From an uncultured Oscillospiraceae bacterium (GTDB lineage Bacteria > Bacillota > Clostridia > Oscillospirales > Acutalibacteraceae), in the NCBI GenBank assembly GCA_900540865.1, contig UQHH01000026.1:1-31756 (forward strand): 31,756 nt of DNA, read 5' to 3'. Positions within the stretch are counted from its first letter, which is position 1. Every line of letters starts with the position of its first letter. Made by a program: the position numbers and the translations under genes. Positions 15,991 to 23,282 of the stretch are shown piece after piece. The notes below the pieces were generated by a model. The model had not been told where the DNA came from and ran no database searches. It worked only from the letters and a program-made list of their open reading frames with translations.

Positions 15991-16707
15991 TTATTTGTTT
16001 TTGTTGATGATTCTGCTTTCAAAAGCACCCGACTGTACGTCGATATAGCGGACAAAAAGCGAAACCTTGTTGTCCGCATTGAGCGCGTCCCAGAGTGCCG
16101 CCGCAAACGTGTCGATGTCCTCATTACCAAGCTGTACGCGTTTCGGTTCGCCCTCAAAGCTCGGGAGGGGGTTGCCGTCGCACTGATAGGTATGGATAAA
16201 CCGGCCCTCGCCTGTAAGCGGCGTATGGTAGGAGAAGGTGCAGCGCTCGCAGGAATCGGGGTTCCCGCCCGCGCTCTTTAAAATGGAAATGGCATAATTG
16301 AAGTCACCGTCCGAGCATTTTACCACGCCGGAGATTCTGGGCGTGTAGTTCGGCGCGTCCGGCTCAAAGGTACGGGTGCGAAGCGCCTGCTCGAACGTCT
16401 GCTGCTGGTTCATCAGGCTGTAGACCGTATCGGTCTGGTCGCCGTTTGTGACAATCGTTTTATTTCCGAGCACGCGTACCGGCGCGTAAATAATAAGCGA
16501 AGGGTCTGTAAGCTTGCTCTCGTCGAACGCCTGCGTGCGGATTCCCTGCCCATCCTCGACAAACACACGGTTACGGCTGTTTTCGCTGCGCCCCATGATA
16601 AAATAAGCAATCACCGCTTTTTTTCCGTCCGCGCTCTTACCAATCAGGATTCCGCGGCCCGGGTAGGTGTTTTGGCGCAAATCTTCATACAATGATATCA
16701 TTTCCAT
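15991..16707 (-). CDS. purO: IMP cyclohydrolase, PurO-like
   Basis: 238 residues. It resembles the archaeal-type IMP cyclohydrolase family (PF07826), which closes FAICAR to IMP: it starts YEDLRQNTYPGRGILIGKSA and contains VIAYFIMGRSENSRNRVF, TNGDQTDT, and PNYTPRISGVVKCSDG. It sits directly before the AICAR formyltransferase that lacks a cyclohydrolase domain, which supports the call strongly. ATG has AGGGGGC 6 bases upstream. The symbol purO follows the archaeal enzyme; bacterial members are usually labelled only as IMP cyclohydrolase. Confidence 0.87.
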   Translation of the reverse strand: MEMISLYEDLRQNTYPGRGILIGKSADGKKAVIAYFIMGRSENSRNRVFVEDGQGIRTQAFDESKLTDPSLIIYAPVRVLGNKTIVTNGDQTDTVYSLMNQQQTFEQALRTRTFEPDAPNYTPRISGVVKCSDGDFNYAISILKSAGGNPDSCERCTFSYHTPLTGEGRFIHTYQCDGNPLPSFEGEPKRVQLGNEDIDTFAAALWDALNADNKVSLFVRYIDVQSGAFESRIINKNK

Positions 16708-16726
16708 TTAAAAGCCCCCTATGATT

Positions 16727-17353
16727 TTATTCCGAAAGGACGGTTTTCCCGCCGACGACTTTAATTTTATCTTCGCAGAAAAGCGACACGGCCTTTGGGA
16801 GTATTTCCCATTCGGCCTCTGTCATAACACGTTTCTGCAAGAGCTCCGGCGTGTCGCCGTTTTTGACCGCTACCGCCTTTTGCAAAATAATCGGCCCGCC
16901 GTCGCAAATGCCGTTTACAAAATGCGCTGTAGCGCCCGTAAGCTTGACCCCGCGCTCAAGCGCCTGCTCATGCACGCGCAGCCCGTAAAAGCCCTCCCCG
17001 CAGAACGCGGGAATCAGGGATGGATGAATGTTGATAATCCTGTTTTCAAACGCTTCTATGACCCGTGGGCCTAAAATCGTCAGGAAACCCGCTAGTACAA
17101 TAACGTCCGCTTTTACTTCTATGAGCAGTTCTGTAAACGCCTTATCATAATCCTCAAAGCTGGCAAAATCTTTTTTTCTGATGACGCGCGTATCAATTCC
17201 GTTTTCCCGCGCGCGCGTCAGCGCGTAAGCATCCGGCCTGCTGGAGACTACACAGGAAATGCGGCCGTTTTGAAGCGTTCCGCTGTTCTGCGCGTCAATA
17301 AGCGCCTGCAGGTTTGTTCCGCCTCCGGAAACAAGTACGGCAATGTTTTTCAC
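16727..17353 (-). CDS. purN: Phosphoribosylglycinamide formyltransferase
   Basis: 208 residues. It formylates GAR with 10-formyl-tetrahydrofolate, the third pathway step. The start is GTG, giving MKNIAVLVSGGGTNLQALID, with GGGAGG upstream. Family signatures include VLAGFLTILGP, RIINIHPSLIPAF with the catalytic Asn and His, and GATAHFVNGICDGGPII with the catalytic Asp. It begins 15 bases after the purM stop codon. Confidence 0.95.
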   Translation of the reverse strand: MKNIAVLVSGGGTNLQALIDAQNSGTLQNGRISCVVSSRPDAYALTRARENGIDTRVIRKKDFASFEDYDKAFTELLIEVKADVIVLAGFLTILGPRVIEAFENRIINIHPSLIPAFCGEGFYGLRVHEQALERGVKLTGATAHFVNGICDGGPIILQKAVAVKNGDTPELLQKRVMTEAEWEILPKAVSLFCEDKIKVVGGKTVLSE

Positions 17354-17368
17354 AGTACGCGCCTCCCT

Positions 17369-18403
17369 TTATGCAATGATTACGCCCTCGCTGCCGTTTA
17401 TGACCTCTCCGATGACGCAGGCCTTTTCTCCCGCCTGGCGGAGGACTTCAATTGCCTTGTCCGCGTCCTCCTTTGAGACTGTCGCAATCATGCCGACTCC
17501 CATATTGAAGGTATTGAACATATCGCGCTCCGGGATATTGCCCACCTTCTGGATGACGTCGAAAACCGGCAGGACGGGAATCGACCATTTTTCAATCTTG
17601 GCGGTGAGTCCGTCCTTTAGCATACGAGGGATATTTTCATAAAAGCCGCCGCCCGTGATATGGGATACCGCCTTGACGTTCACCTGCTTTATCAGCTCCA
17701 GCATCGGCTTGACGTAAATTCTCGTTGGGGTAAGGAGCGTTTCGCCGAGCGGCTTATCGAGCTCCGGATAGGTGTCGAGCACTGTTTTTTCATCGATACC
17801 GAACACCTTTCTTACGAGGGAAAAGCCGTTAGAATGCACGCCCGAGGACGCAAGCCCAATCAATACGTCGCCGGCTTCAAGCGCAGAGCCGTCAATTATT
17901 TTATTCTTGTCCACAATACCGACCGTAAAGCCCGCAAGGTCGTATTCGTCCTCCGGCATCATACCGGGGTGCTCGGCAGTCTCGCCACCGACGAGCGCAC
18001 AGCCCGACTGCACGCAGCCCTCAGCAATGCCGGACACGATTTCCGCGATTTTCTCCGGTATATTCTTGCCTGTTGCGATATAATCAAGGAAAAACAACGG
18101 CTTTGCGCCGCCGCAGATAATATCGTTGACGCACATTGCAACACAGTCGATGCCGATGGTATCGTGACGGTCAAGTAAATACGCAAGCTTTAATTTCGTA
18201 CCTACGCCGTCCGTTCCGGATACGAGGACGGGCTCCTCCATCCCGGCCAAATCCGGCGCGAACATCCCGCCGAAGCCTCCGATGCCGGAAACAACGCCGT
18301 CTGTTTTCGTCCTTGCTACGTGCGCCTTCATCAGCTCGACCGATTTATAACCCGCCGTAACGTCTACGCCCGCCTCTTTATAGCTTTCACTGAAGCTCTT
18401 CAT
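17369..18403 (-). CDS. purM: Phosphoribosylformylglycinamidine cyclo-ligase (AIR synthetase)
   Basis: 344 residues, the standard length. It closes FGAM to AIR using ATP. Signatures: YKEAGVDVTAGYKSVELMK near the start, VSGTDGVGTKLKLAYLLDRH, DCVAMCVNDIICGGAKPLFF, LVGGETAEHPGMM, and SHITGGGFYENIPRML. ATG is preceded by an AAAGGGCGG site and lies 33 bases after the purF stop. Confidence 0.96.
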   Translation of the reverse strand: MKSFSESYKEAGVDVTAGYKSVELMKAHVARTKTDGVVSGIGGFGGMFAPDLAGMEEPVLVSGTDGVGTKLKLAYLLDRHDTIGIDCVAMCVNDIICGGAKPLFFLDYIATGKNIPEKIAEIVSGIAEGCVQSGCALVGGETAEHPGMMPEDEYDLAGFTVGIVDKNKIIDGSALEAGDVLIGLASSGVHSNGFSLVRKVFGIDEKTVLDTYPELDKPLGETLLTPTRIYVKPMLELIKQVNVKAVSHITGGGFYENIPRMLKDGLTAKIEKWSIPVLPVFDVIQKVGNIPERDMFNTFNMGVGMIATVSKEDADKAIEVLRQAGEKACVIGEVINGSEGVIIA

Positions 18404-18436
18404 ATCAGTGTACCGCCCTTTCCTTTAAACAAATTA

Positions 18437-19891
18437 TCAAACCGTTTCAATTTTTCTCGCGAACTTATCCTCATAAACGGCTGTGGGAACCTCAGCCGGA
18501 TAATTCCCGGTAAAGCACGCGTCGCAAAAGCCGACGTTTGCTTCCTTCGCAATCTCTTTAAGGTGCGCAAGGCTTAAATAGCCAAGGGAATCCGCCCCTA
18601 TTTTCTCGCGGATTTCCTCCGCCGTCATTTTGCGGCCGATTAAGTCGTCCTCGTTTTTAATATCCGTGCCGTAGTAGCACTGGTTTAAAAAGGGAGGCGA
18701 CGAAATGCGCATGTGAACCTCTTTCGCGCCCGCTTCCCGGAGAAGCCTTACAATATGCGCGCAGGTCGTCCCTTTGACGATGGAATCGTCGATGATTACG
18801 ATGCGCTTGCCTTCGACCGCTGCCTTGAGCACGTTGATTTTGATTTCGACCAACTGCTCTTTCAGCGCGTTCCTGTGGCCCGCAAACGTCCTGCCTATAT
18901 ATTTGTTTTTAATCAGCGCCATTCCATAGGGAATACCGGAACGCTCCGCATAGCCGAGCGCAGCGCTGACGCCGCTATCCGGCACGCCGCAGACAAGGTC
19001 TGCTTCCACCGGATACTCCTCCGCTAAAAACGCGCCCGCGCGCTTTCTGGCGTTATGTACCGATACGCCGTCTATGACGCTGTCGGGCCTTGCGATGTAG
19101 ACGTATTCAAACATACAGACAGACGATTTGCCCGTGCAGTTTTCCTTATAGCTGTGCAGGCCGTCCTCGTCGATTACCACGACCTCGCCGGGGAGCACGT
19201 CGCGTATAAACTGCGCGCCCAGGCTTTCAAACGCGCAGGATTCTGACGAAAGCACATAGCTTTCGCCGATTTTGCCGATACAAAGCGGGCGAAAGCCGTT
19301 TGGGTCGCGCACGCCGATTAGTTTTCTCGGCGACGAAAGCACCATGGAGAAAGCACCCTTGAGCTGCTTGACGGCGCTCAGCACCGCGTCCTCAATAGAG
19401 GCGGTCACGACGCGCTGGCTTGCGACCACATAGGCAATCAGCTCCGCGTTGCTGTTGGACTGAAAAATCGCGCCGCCCTGTTCGAGCGTCTCGTGCAGCT
19501 CGGACAGGTTTGTAATCGCGCCGTTGTGCGCAATCGCAAGCGAGCCCTTGATATAGCGCATGACGAGCGGCTGCGCCGCCGCGCGCACGATGGCGTCGCT
19601 GGCGCAGTAGCATACATGCCCGATGGCGATTTTCCCGTTGCCGAGCGAGCGCACCGCCTTTTCAGGGAGTGCCTCCGGCACGATGCCCAAATCCTTGGCG
19701 CATCGGAACTGCCCGCCGTCGTTGACGGCGATTCCCGCGCTCTCCTGTCCCCTGTGCTGCAAGGTATAGAGCGCTTTATACGTTTCTTCCGTTACGTTAA
19801 GCTCATCGTCGTTTTTGTAGATGCCGAAAACGCCGCATTCCTCCTGCGGGCTTTCGTTAAACGGCATATCGAAATTGCTTGCTTTTATCAC
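18437..19891 (-). CDS. purF: Amidophosphoribosyltransferase
   Basis: 484 residues. It transfers the amide of glutamine to PRPP, the committed step. An 18-residue propeptide ends before Cys19 (QEE-CGVFGIY), the Ntn-type glutaminase nucleophile after processing. LQHRGQESAGIA and the PRPP loop IVIIDDSIVKGTTC are intact. Cysteines in SVCMFEYVYIARPDS, LNQCYYGTD and FCDAC match those holding the structural 4Fe-4S cluster of the Bacillus-type enzyme, so it should be oxygen-sensitive. The start is GTG, overlapping the purE stop codon as GTGA, which implies translational coupling; an AAGGTGAA site lies just upstream. Confidence 0.95.
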   Translation of the reverse strand: MIKASNFDMPFNESPQEECGVFGIYKNDDELNVTEETYKALYTLQHRGQESAGIAVNDGGQFRCAKDLGIVPEALPEKAVRSLGNGKIAIGHVCYCASDAIVRAAAQPLVMRYIKGSLAIAHNGAITNLSELHETLEQGGAIFQSNSNAELIAYVVASQRVVTASIEDAVLSAVKQLKGAFSMVLSSPRKLIGVRDPNGFRPLCIGKIGESYVLSSESCAFESLGAQFIRDVLPGEVVVIDEDGLHSYKENCTGKSSVCMFEYVYIARPDSVIDGVSVHNARKRAGAFLAEEYPVEADLVCGVPDSGVSAALGYAERSGIPYGMALIKNKYIGRTFAGHRNALKEQLVEIKINVLKAAVEGKRIVIIDDSIVKGTTCAHIVRLLREAGAKEVHMRISSPPFLNQCYYGTDIKNEDDLIGRKMTAEEIREKIGADSLGYLSLAHLKEIAKEANVGFCDACFTGNYPAEVPTAVYEDKFARKIETV

Positions 19892-20394
19892 AGCTCGTTC
19901 ACCTTATCCTGAATAGCCTTGTCCTTCTTTAATACGCCCGCCTTCATAGCCTCTTTCGCCTGTGCAAGCTTTGAGGCAAGCTCATCATTTGAAATCGCGA
20001 GCATTTGTACCGCCAGGAGCGCCGCGTTGACGGCACCGTCGATAGCGACCGTCGCTACAGGGATTCCCTGCGGCATCTGCACAGTAGCGAGCAGGGCGTC
20101 AAGGCCGTCGAGCGTGGAGGATTTGACCGGGATTCCAATGACCGGAAGCGTCGTATGCGCCGCGAGCACTCCCGCAAGATGCGCCGCCTTGCCTGCCGCG
20201 GCAATAATGACGCCGAAGCCGTTTTCCTTCGCGTTTGCCGAAAATTCAGCCGCGCGCTCCGGCGTCCTGTGCGCCGACATCACGTGTACCTCGACCGGCA
20301 CGCCATATTCCTTTAGAGTTTTAACGGCTCCCGATACGACCGGAAAGTCGCTGTCGCTACCCATGATAACCGCTGCCTTTTTGATTTCTGCCAT
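19888..20394 (-). CDS. purE: N5-carboxyaminoimidazole ribonucleotide mutase
   Basis: 168 residues, class I PurE. It moves the carboxyl group of N5-CAIR to form CAIR; the partner PurK is not in the window. Signatures: AVIMGSDSDFPVVSGAVKTL, VMSAHRTPERAAEF, and IIAAAGKAAHLAGVLAAHTT. First gene of the operon, ATG with GGAAAGGAAG upstream. Its stop overlaps purF by four bases. Confidence 0.95.
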   Translation of the reverse strand: MAEIKKAAVIMGSDSDFPVVSGAVKTLKEYGVPVEVHVMSAHRTPERAAEFSANAKENGFGVIIAAAGKAAHLAGVLAAHTTLPVIGIPVKSSTLDGLDALLATVQMPQGIPVATVAIDGAVNAALLAVQMLAISNDELASKLAQAKEAMKAGVLKKDKAIQDKVNEL

Positions 20395-20444
20395 TTTGAA
20401 CGCTTCCTTTCCAATTGACGCGGCTTGTTCCGCGCAAAAAATAA

Positions 20445-20474
20445 CGGGGCCGCGGCCATAGGGCCGCAGTCCCG
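20445..20474 (-). terminator. Attenuator-type terminator in the purE leader
   Basis: CGGG-A-CTGCGGCC pairs with GGCCGCGG-C-CCCG around a CTAT loop, 12 pairs with one mismatch and one wobble, followed on the minus strand by TTATTTTTT. It lies between the leader ORF and purE, 50 bases before the purE start, so operon transcription must read through it. Confidence 0.8.
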
Positions 20475-20480
20475 AAAAAT

Positions 20481-20561
20481 TTACAAAATACCGATTGTAC
20501 GCAGGTGTCCCCTGAAACCGGATTTTTTAACGTATGAACATTCGATATCCAGCAAAGACAT
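20481..20561 (-). CDS. 26-residue leader peptide upstream of purE
   Basis: A short ORF with a strong GGAGGG site 8 bases before its ATG (20561-20559). The peptide begins MSLLDIECSYVKKSGF and ends GHLRTIGIL; it is basic, with single Cys and Trp-free. The stop TAA is 6 bases before the terminator stem, the spacing expected when ribosome position on the leader influences hairpin formation. No run of one codon marks a classical amino acid attenuator. It might act through ribosome stalling, simple coupling, or serve as a small protein. I do not recognise it. Confidence 0.55.
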   Translation of the reverse strand: MSLLDIECSYVKKSGFRGHLRTIGIL

Positions 20562-20594
20562 ATCAGAAACCCTCCGTTACAAAACGATACCCTT

Positions 20595-20623
20595 ATTTTA
20601 TTTCATTTTTACATGAAATTCAA
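20595..20623 (-). promoter_or_regulatory. Promoter of the purine operon
   Basis: Minus strand TTGAAT (20623-20618) and TAAAAT (20600-20595) with a 17-base spacer. Transcription would begin near 20588, giving a leader of about 195 nt before purE. Confidence 0.75.
20600..20619. promoter_or_regulatory. Palindromic operator within the purine promoter
   Basis: ATTTCAT-N6-ATGAAAT is a perfect 7-bp inverted repeat filling the space between the -35 and -10 boxes. A repressor bound here would block RNA polymerase. It does not resemble the Bacillus PurBox as I remember it, and the regulator is unknown. Confidence 0.5.
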
Positions 20624-20706
20624 TAGTCCGCGGCTGCGGATGGCTTATTTTGTATCAATATGGAAGGAAAGCTGATTTTAACACCATATTTTGTATATTC
20701 TGCTCA

Positions 20707-21621
20707 TTATTGCTTGCCGGGCTTGTCGTCCACAACGAGCTCCTTCAGTGTTGTGGCAAGGCCCGCGAGCGACTGCAGCTCGGACGGGATGATAATCTTT
20801 GTCGCCCTGCCGTCGGCAGCCTTCTGGAACGCCTCGAAGCTCTTGAGCGCAATGACCTTATCGGTCGGCGCCGATTCGTTGAGCATTTTCAGGGAGTCGG
20901 CATACGCCTTTTGGACGGAAAGGATAGCCTCCGCCTCACCGAGCGCTTCCCTGATTTTTGATTCCTTGACAGCGTCCGCCTGGAGGATAGCCGCCTCCTT
21001 ATGGCCTTCCGCCACAAGGATTTCACTGCGCTTTTCACCCTCCGCGTCAAGGATTCTTGCGCGGCGCTCACGCTCCGCCTTCATCTGCTTCTCCATCGCC
21101 TCCTGGATTTCGCGCGGAGGCAGGATATTTTTAAGTTCGACGCGCTTAACCTTGATGCCCCAGGCATCAGTCGCTTCGTCGAGGATAATCCTGATTTTCT
21201 CGTTGATTGCGTCACGCGAGGTAAGCGTATGGTCGAGCTCCAAATCGCCGATGATATTACGCAGGGTGGTCGCCGTTAAATTTTCGATTGCGAAAATCGG
21301 TTTTTCCACGCCGTAGGTATAGAGCTTCGGGTCGGTAATCTGGAAATAGACGACCGTATCGATTTGCATGGTGACGTTATCCTTTGTGATAACAGGCTGC
21401 GGCGGAAAGTCAACGACCTGCTCCTTGAGCGTGACCTTCTTCGCAATTCGGTCAATAAACGGAATCTTCAGGTGAAGACCCTGTCCCCAGGTGCCCTTGT
21501 AGCCGCCGAGCCGCTCGATGACGTACGCGTTCGACTGGGAAACGACCTTGATATTCGCAGCGATAACCCAGATGACCAGTATCACAACTGCCGCGATGAC
21601 GATAAGCGAAATTGGATCCAT
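20707..21621 (-). CDS. SPFH/band 7 membrane protein (paraslipin type)
   Basis: 304 residues. One N-terminal membrane helix (about 5-26) is followed by a band 7 domain: YVIERLGGYKGTWGQGLHLK, IPFIDRIAKKVTLKEQVVDF and PPQPVITKDNVTMQIDTVVY, then ATTLRNIIGDLELDHTLTSR. A helical region rich in Ala, Glu, Lys and Arg follows (about 160-230; MKAERERRARILDAEGEKR), typical of oligomerising stomatin-like proteins. These proteins form large membrane assemblies with NfeD partners, probably affecting lipid domains or protein quality control. The NfeD gene lies 30 bases upstream in the same operon. Confidence 0.9.
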   Translation of the reverse strand: MDPISLIVIAAVVILVIWVIAANIKVVSQSNAYVIERLGGYKGTWGQGLHLKIPFIDRIAKKVTLKEQVVDFPPQPVITKDNVTMQIDTVVYFQITDPKLYTYGVEKPIFAIENLTATTLRNIIGDLELDHTLTSRDAINEKIRIILDEATDAWGIKVKRVELKNILPPREIQEAMEKQMKAERERRARILDAEGEKRSEILVAEGHKEAAILQADAVKESKIREALGEAEAILSVQKAYADSLKMLNESAPTDKVIALKSFEAFQKAADGRATKIIIPSELQSLAGLATTLKELVVDDKPGKQ

Positions 21622-21651
21622 AATTTAACCCCTCATTTCCTGATAAAGCTT

Positions 21652-22107
21652 TTATTTGGCAACCGCTGTTTTCTGCGGTAATACCATCATTTTAACACCC
21701 TCGACCGCCTGGATTATGACATGCTCGCCCGACGGGATAACAGAGCCGTCGACCGTGCGCGCCATCCAGATGGTGTCGCCTATTTTTATTTCGCCCGTGC
21801 CCTTGTCGTTGTTGATTTCTGTCAGGACACGGACTGTTTTGCCGATATTCATGTCTACATTCGTGTACTCTGTCTTGTTACGCTCCTTAAAGCGCTTGAC
21901 AAGCGGCCTGGTGGCTATGAGCGCCGCGAGCGAAATCACGACGAAAACCACAAGCTGGATTACAATATTGTCGGTAAAAACACAGGTGACCGCCGCGCCG
22001 ATTGCACCGAACATAAACCAGATGGATACGAGCTGGGCCGTCGTGGCTTCCAGTATTCCCATCAGCAAACCGATGCCAAGCCATATAAAAGGCATATACT
22101 GCTCCAT
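21652..22107 (-). CDS. NfeD family membrane protein
   Basis: 151 residues, short NfeD type without a protease domain. Helices at about 5-26, 31-46 and 48-66 are followed by a C-terminal OB-fold-like domain of about 70 residues: NIGKTVRVLTEINNDKGTGE, IKIGDTIWMARTVDGSVIPS and GEHVIIQAVEGVKMMV. NfeD proteins pair with stomatin/paraslipin proteins, and this one is the first gene of that pair. ATG is preceded by AAGGGGG. Confidence 0.9.
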   Translation of the reverse strand: MEQYMPFIWLGIGLLMGILEATTAQLVSIWFMFGAIGAAVTCVFTDNIVIQLVVFVVISLAALIATRPLVKRFKERNKTEYTNVDMNIGKTVRVLTEINNDKGTGEIKIGDTIWMARTVDGSVIPSGEHVIIQAVEGVKMMVLPQKTAVAK

Positions 22108-22137
22108 GGTGTTTCCCCCTTATCTTTGGTTAAAATA

Positions 22138-22166
22138 ACAGTATCATACAAAAATATCAATGTCAA
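22138..22166 (-). promoter_or_regulatory. Promoter of the nfeD-paraslipin operon
   Basis: Minus strand TTGACA (22166-22161) with TACTGT (22143-22138) 17 bases on. The -10 is weak; TTGATA with TATTTT, shifted by six or more bases, is an alternative reading. Confidence 0.5.
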
Positions 22167-22267
22167 TCTTTTGCAGATTACAAATCATGACAAAAACATA
22201 ACGGATTCTTTACCAGCGGCGCGATTATCGTAAGACAAAATCCGACAGGATGTCTCAAAAGTATCCC

Positions 22268-22296
22268 TATACACAAATTTGGATTTATGGTATAAT
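22268..22296 (+). promoter_or_regulatory. Extended -10 promoter for the DUF4364 gene
   Basis: TTATGG-TATAAT ending at 22296 gives a perfect -10 with a TGn extension. The -35 position is weak. It lies 36 bases before the start codon. Confidence 0.65.
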
Positions 22297-22331
22297 AAAA
22301 CCAACAAAACAAGAAAAAAGGTGGGTTGGAA

Positions 22332-22931
22332 ATGGATTTTGACGCGTTATCGGAAGGAATCGCACCCGGCGGTTTACGAAACAAGGACGACATCCGGCTG
22401 TTAATATGTTATGTACTCCACACCGTGGATAAACCCATGAGCGTTGAAAGCCTGACAGGTATTTTGCAGGAGACGGAACTGGCAAATTATTTTGAAGCGG
22501 TCGACGCCTGCCACGCCTTGATTCAAAGCGGAAACATTGCCCCAACCGAAGAGGATGAAACGCTATATGCCGTGACCTCCAGCGGAAAGCTCGTTTCCTC
22601 CCAGCTTGAGGACGAGCTTCCGCCCGCTGTACGCGACAAGGCAGTCGGCGCCGCGCTGATGCTTTTAAACAGGCTGCGCGCGGAAAAAGAAAACGCAGTC
22701 CACATCAAAAAGCTTGAAAACGGCTATCGAGTGAACTGCAGTATTTCCGGCGGCGATACAGAGCTTTTTTCGTGCAGCCTTTATGTGCCGGAGGAATCGC
22801 AGGCCAGAACCGTCAAGCGGAATTTCCGCAGAAATCCTGACCTGGTTTATAATGTAATGATTGCCACCCTGACACGCAACCGCGACCTTGCGAAAACGGC
22901 GCTTGAAGAGATTGAAAGCACAAAAAAATAA
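22332..22931 (+). CDS. DUF4364 family protein
   Basis: 199 residues from ATG 22332, with an AGGTGGG site 6 bases upstream; a TTG two codons earlier would leave no spacing. It looks like the DUF4364 family of Clostridia: NKDDIRLLICYVLHTVDKPM near the start as a winged-helix-like segment, then YAVTSSGKLVSSQLEDELPP and ALMLLNRLRAEKENAVHIKK, followed by a beta-rich half. Soluble, no signal peptide. The N-terminal part suggests DNA binding, but function is not known. Its stop codon directly abuts the stop of the convergent bofA gene. Confidence 0.82.
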   Translation: MDFDALSEGIAPGGLRNKDDIRLLICYVLHTVDKPMSVESLTGILQETELANYFEAVDACHALIQSGNIAPTEEDETLYAVTSSGKLVSSQLEDELPPAVRDKAVGAALMLLNRLRAEKENAVHIKKLENGYRVNCSISGGDTELFSCSLYVPEESQARTVKRNFRRNPDLVYNVMIATLTRNRDLAKTALEEIESTKK

Positions 22932-23192
22932 TTAAAAGAACATATTGAGCAGCAGCATGAGCGTCACACCGGGAATTCCGCCCGCCGCCGCTACCGACAG
23001 GCTCAAGGTACTGACCGGGAGGGTAACGCCCGTAAAATAGCCCGCAAGGTTTACCGCCAGGAGGGACACGACGCCCAGCGCCATATTCCCGACCGCCATG
23101 CGTATTGGTTTTTTTGTTCCGGTTGCGATTTGAATTACAAGAAAAATAACGAACGTCCCGCCAAGAATTGCCCATATCAGCCATTGAGGCAT
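22932..23192 (-). CDS. bofA: Pro-sigmaK processing inhibitor BofA family protein
   Basis: 86 residues from ATG 23192-23190, which has GGGAG 8 bases upstream. An in-frame ATG seven codons earlier has only a weaker AAGGAC site. Two hydrophobic helices (about 2-22 and 33-55) flank a loop with KKPIRMAVGNMALGVVSLLA, then VNLAGYFTGVTLPVSTLSLS and a final AAGGIPGVTLMLLLNMFF, the BofA C-terminal signature. In Bacillus BofA holds back SpoIVFB proteolysis of pro-sigmaK in the forespore membrane. A BofA-like gene indicates a spore former. The ribosome site lies inside a long hairpin (23199-23252). Confidence 0.85.
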   Translation of the reverse strand: MPQWLIWAILGGTFVIFLVIQIATGTKKPIRMAVGNMALGVVSLLAVNLAGYFTGVTLPVSTLSLSVAAAGGIPGVTLMLLLNMFF

Positions 23193-23198
23193 AAAATC

Positions 23199-23252
23199 AG
23201 CTCCCGCATACATGGTTTGTGTTTGTCCTTAACACCATTGTATGCGGGAGCT
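23199..23252 (-). promoter_or_regulatory. Long hairpin covering the bofA ribosome binding site
   Basis: AGCTCCCGCATAC-A-ATGGT pairs with ACCATGTATGCGGGAGCT, 18 pairs with one bulge and a loop of about 17 bases. The 3' arm contains the GGGAG site of bofA, so RNA from the upstream dockerin gene would fold with that site closed. It may also work as a terminator, though only GATTTT follows on the minus strand. Confidence 0.65.
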
Positions 23253-23282
23253 TTTCCGTTCAGAAGCAGCAGGATATTTTTC

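Noticed and set aside
20395..20590. Purine, PRPP or ZTP riboswitch before purE
   Set aside because: I could not find the conserved core sequences of these classes in the leader.
20627..20640. Short hairpin TCCGC-GGCT-GCGGA as terminator of the paraslipin gene
   Set aside because: Only 5 pairs and no T-run on the minus strand.
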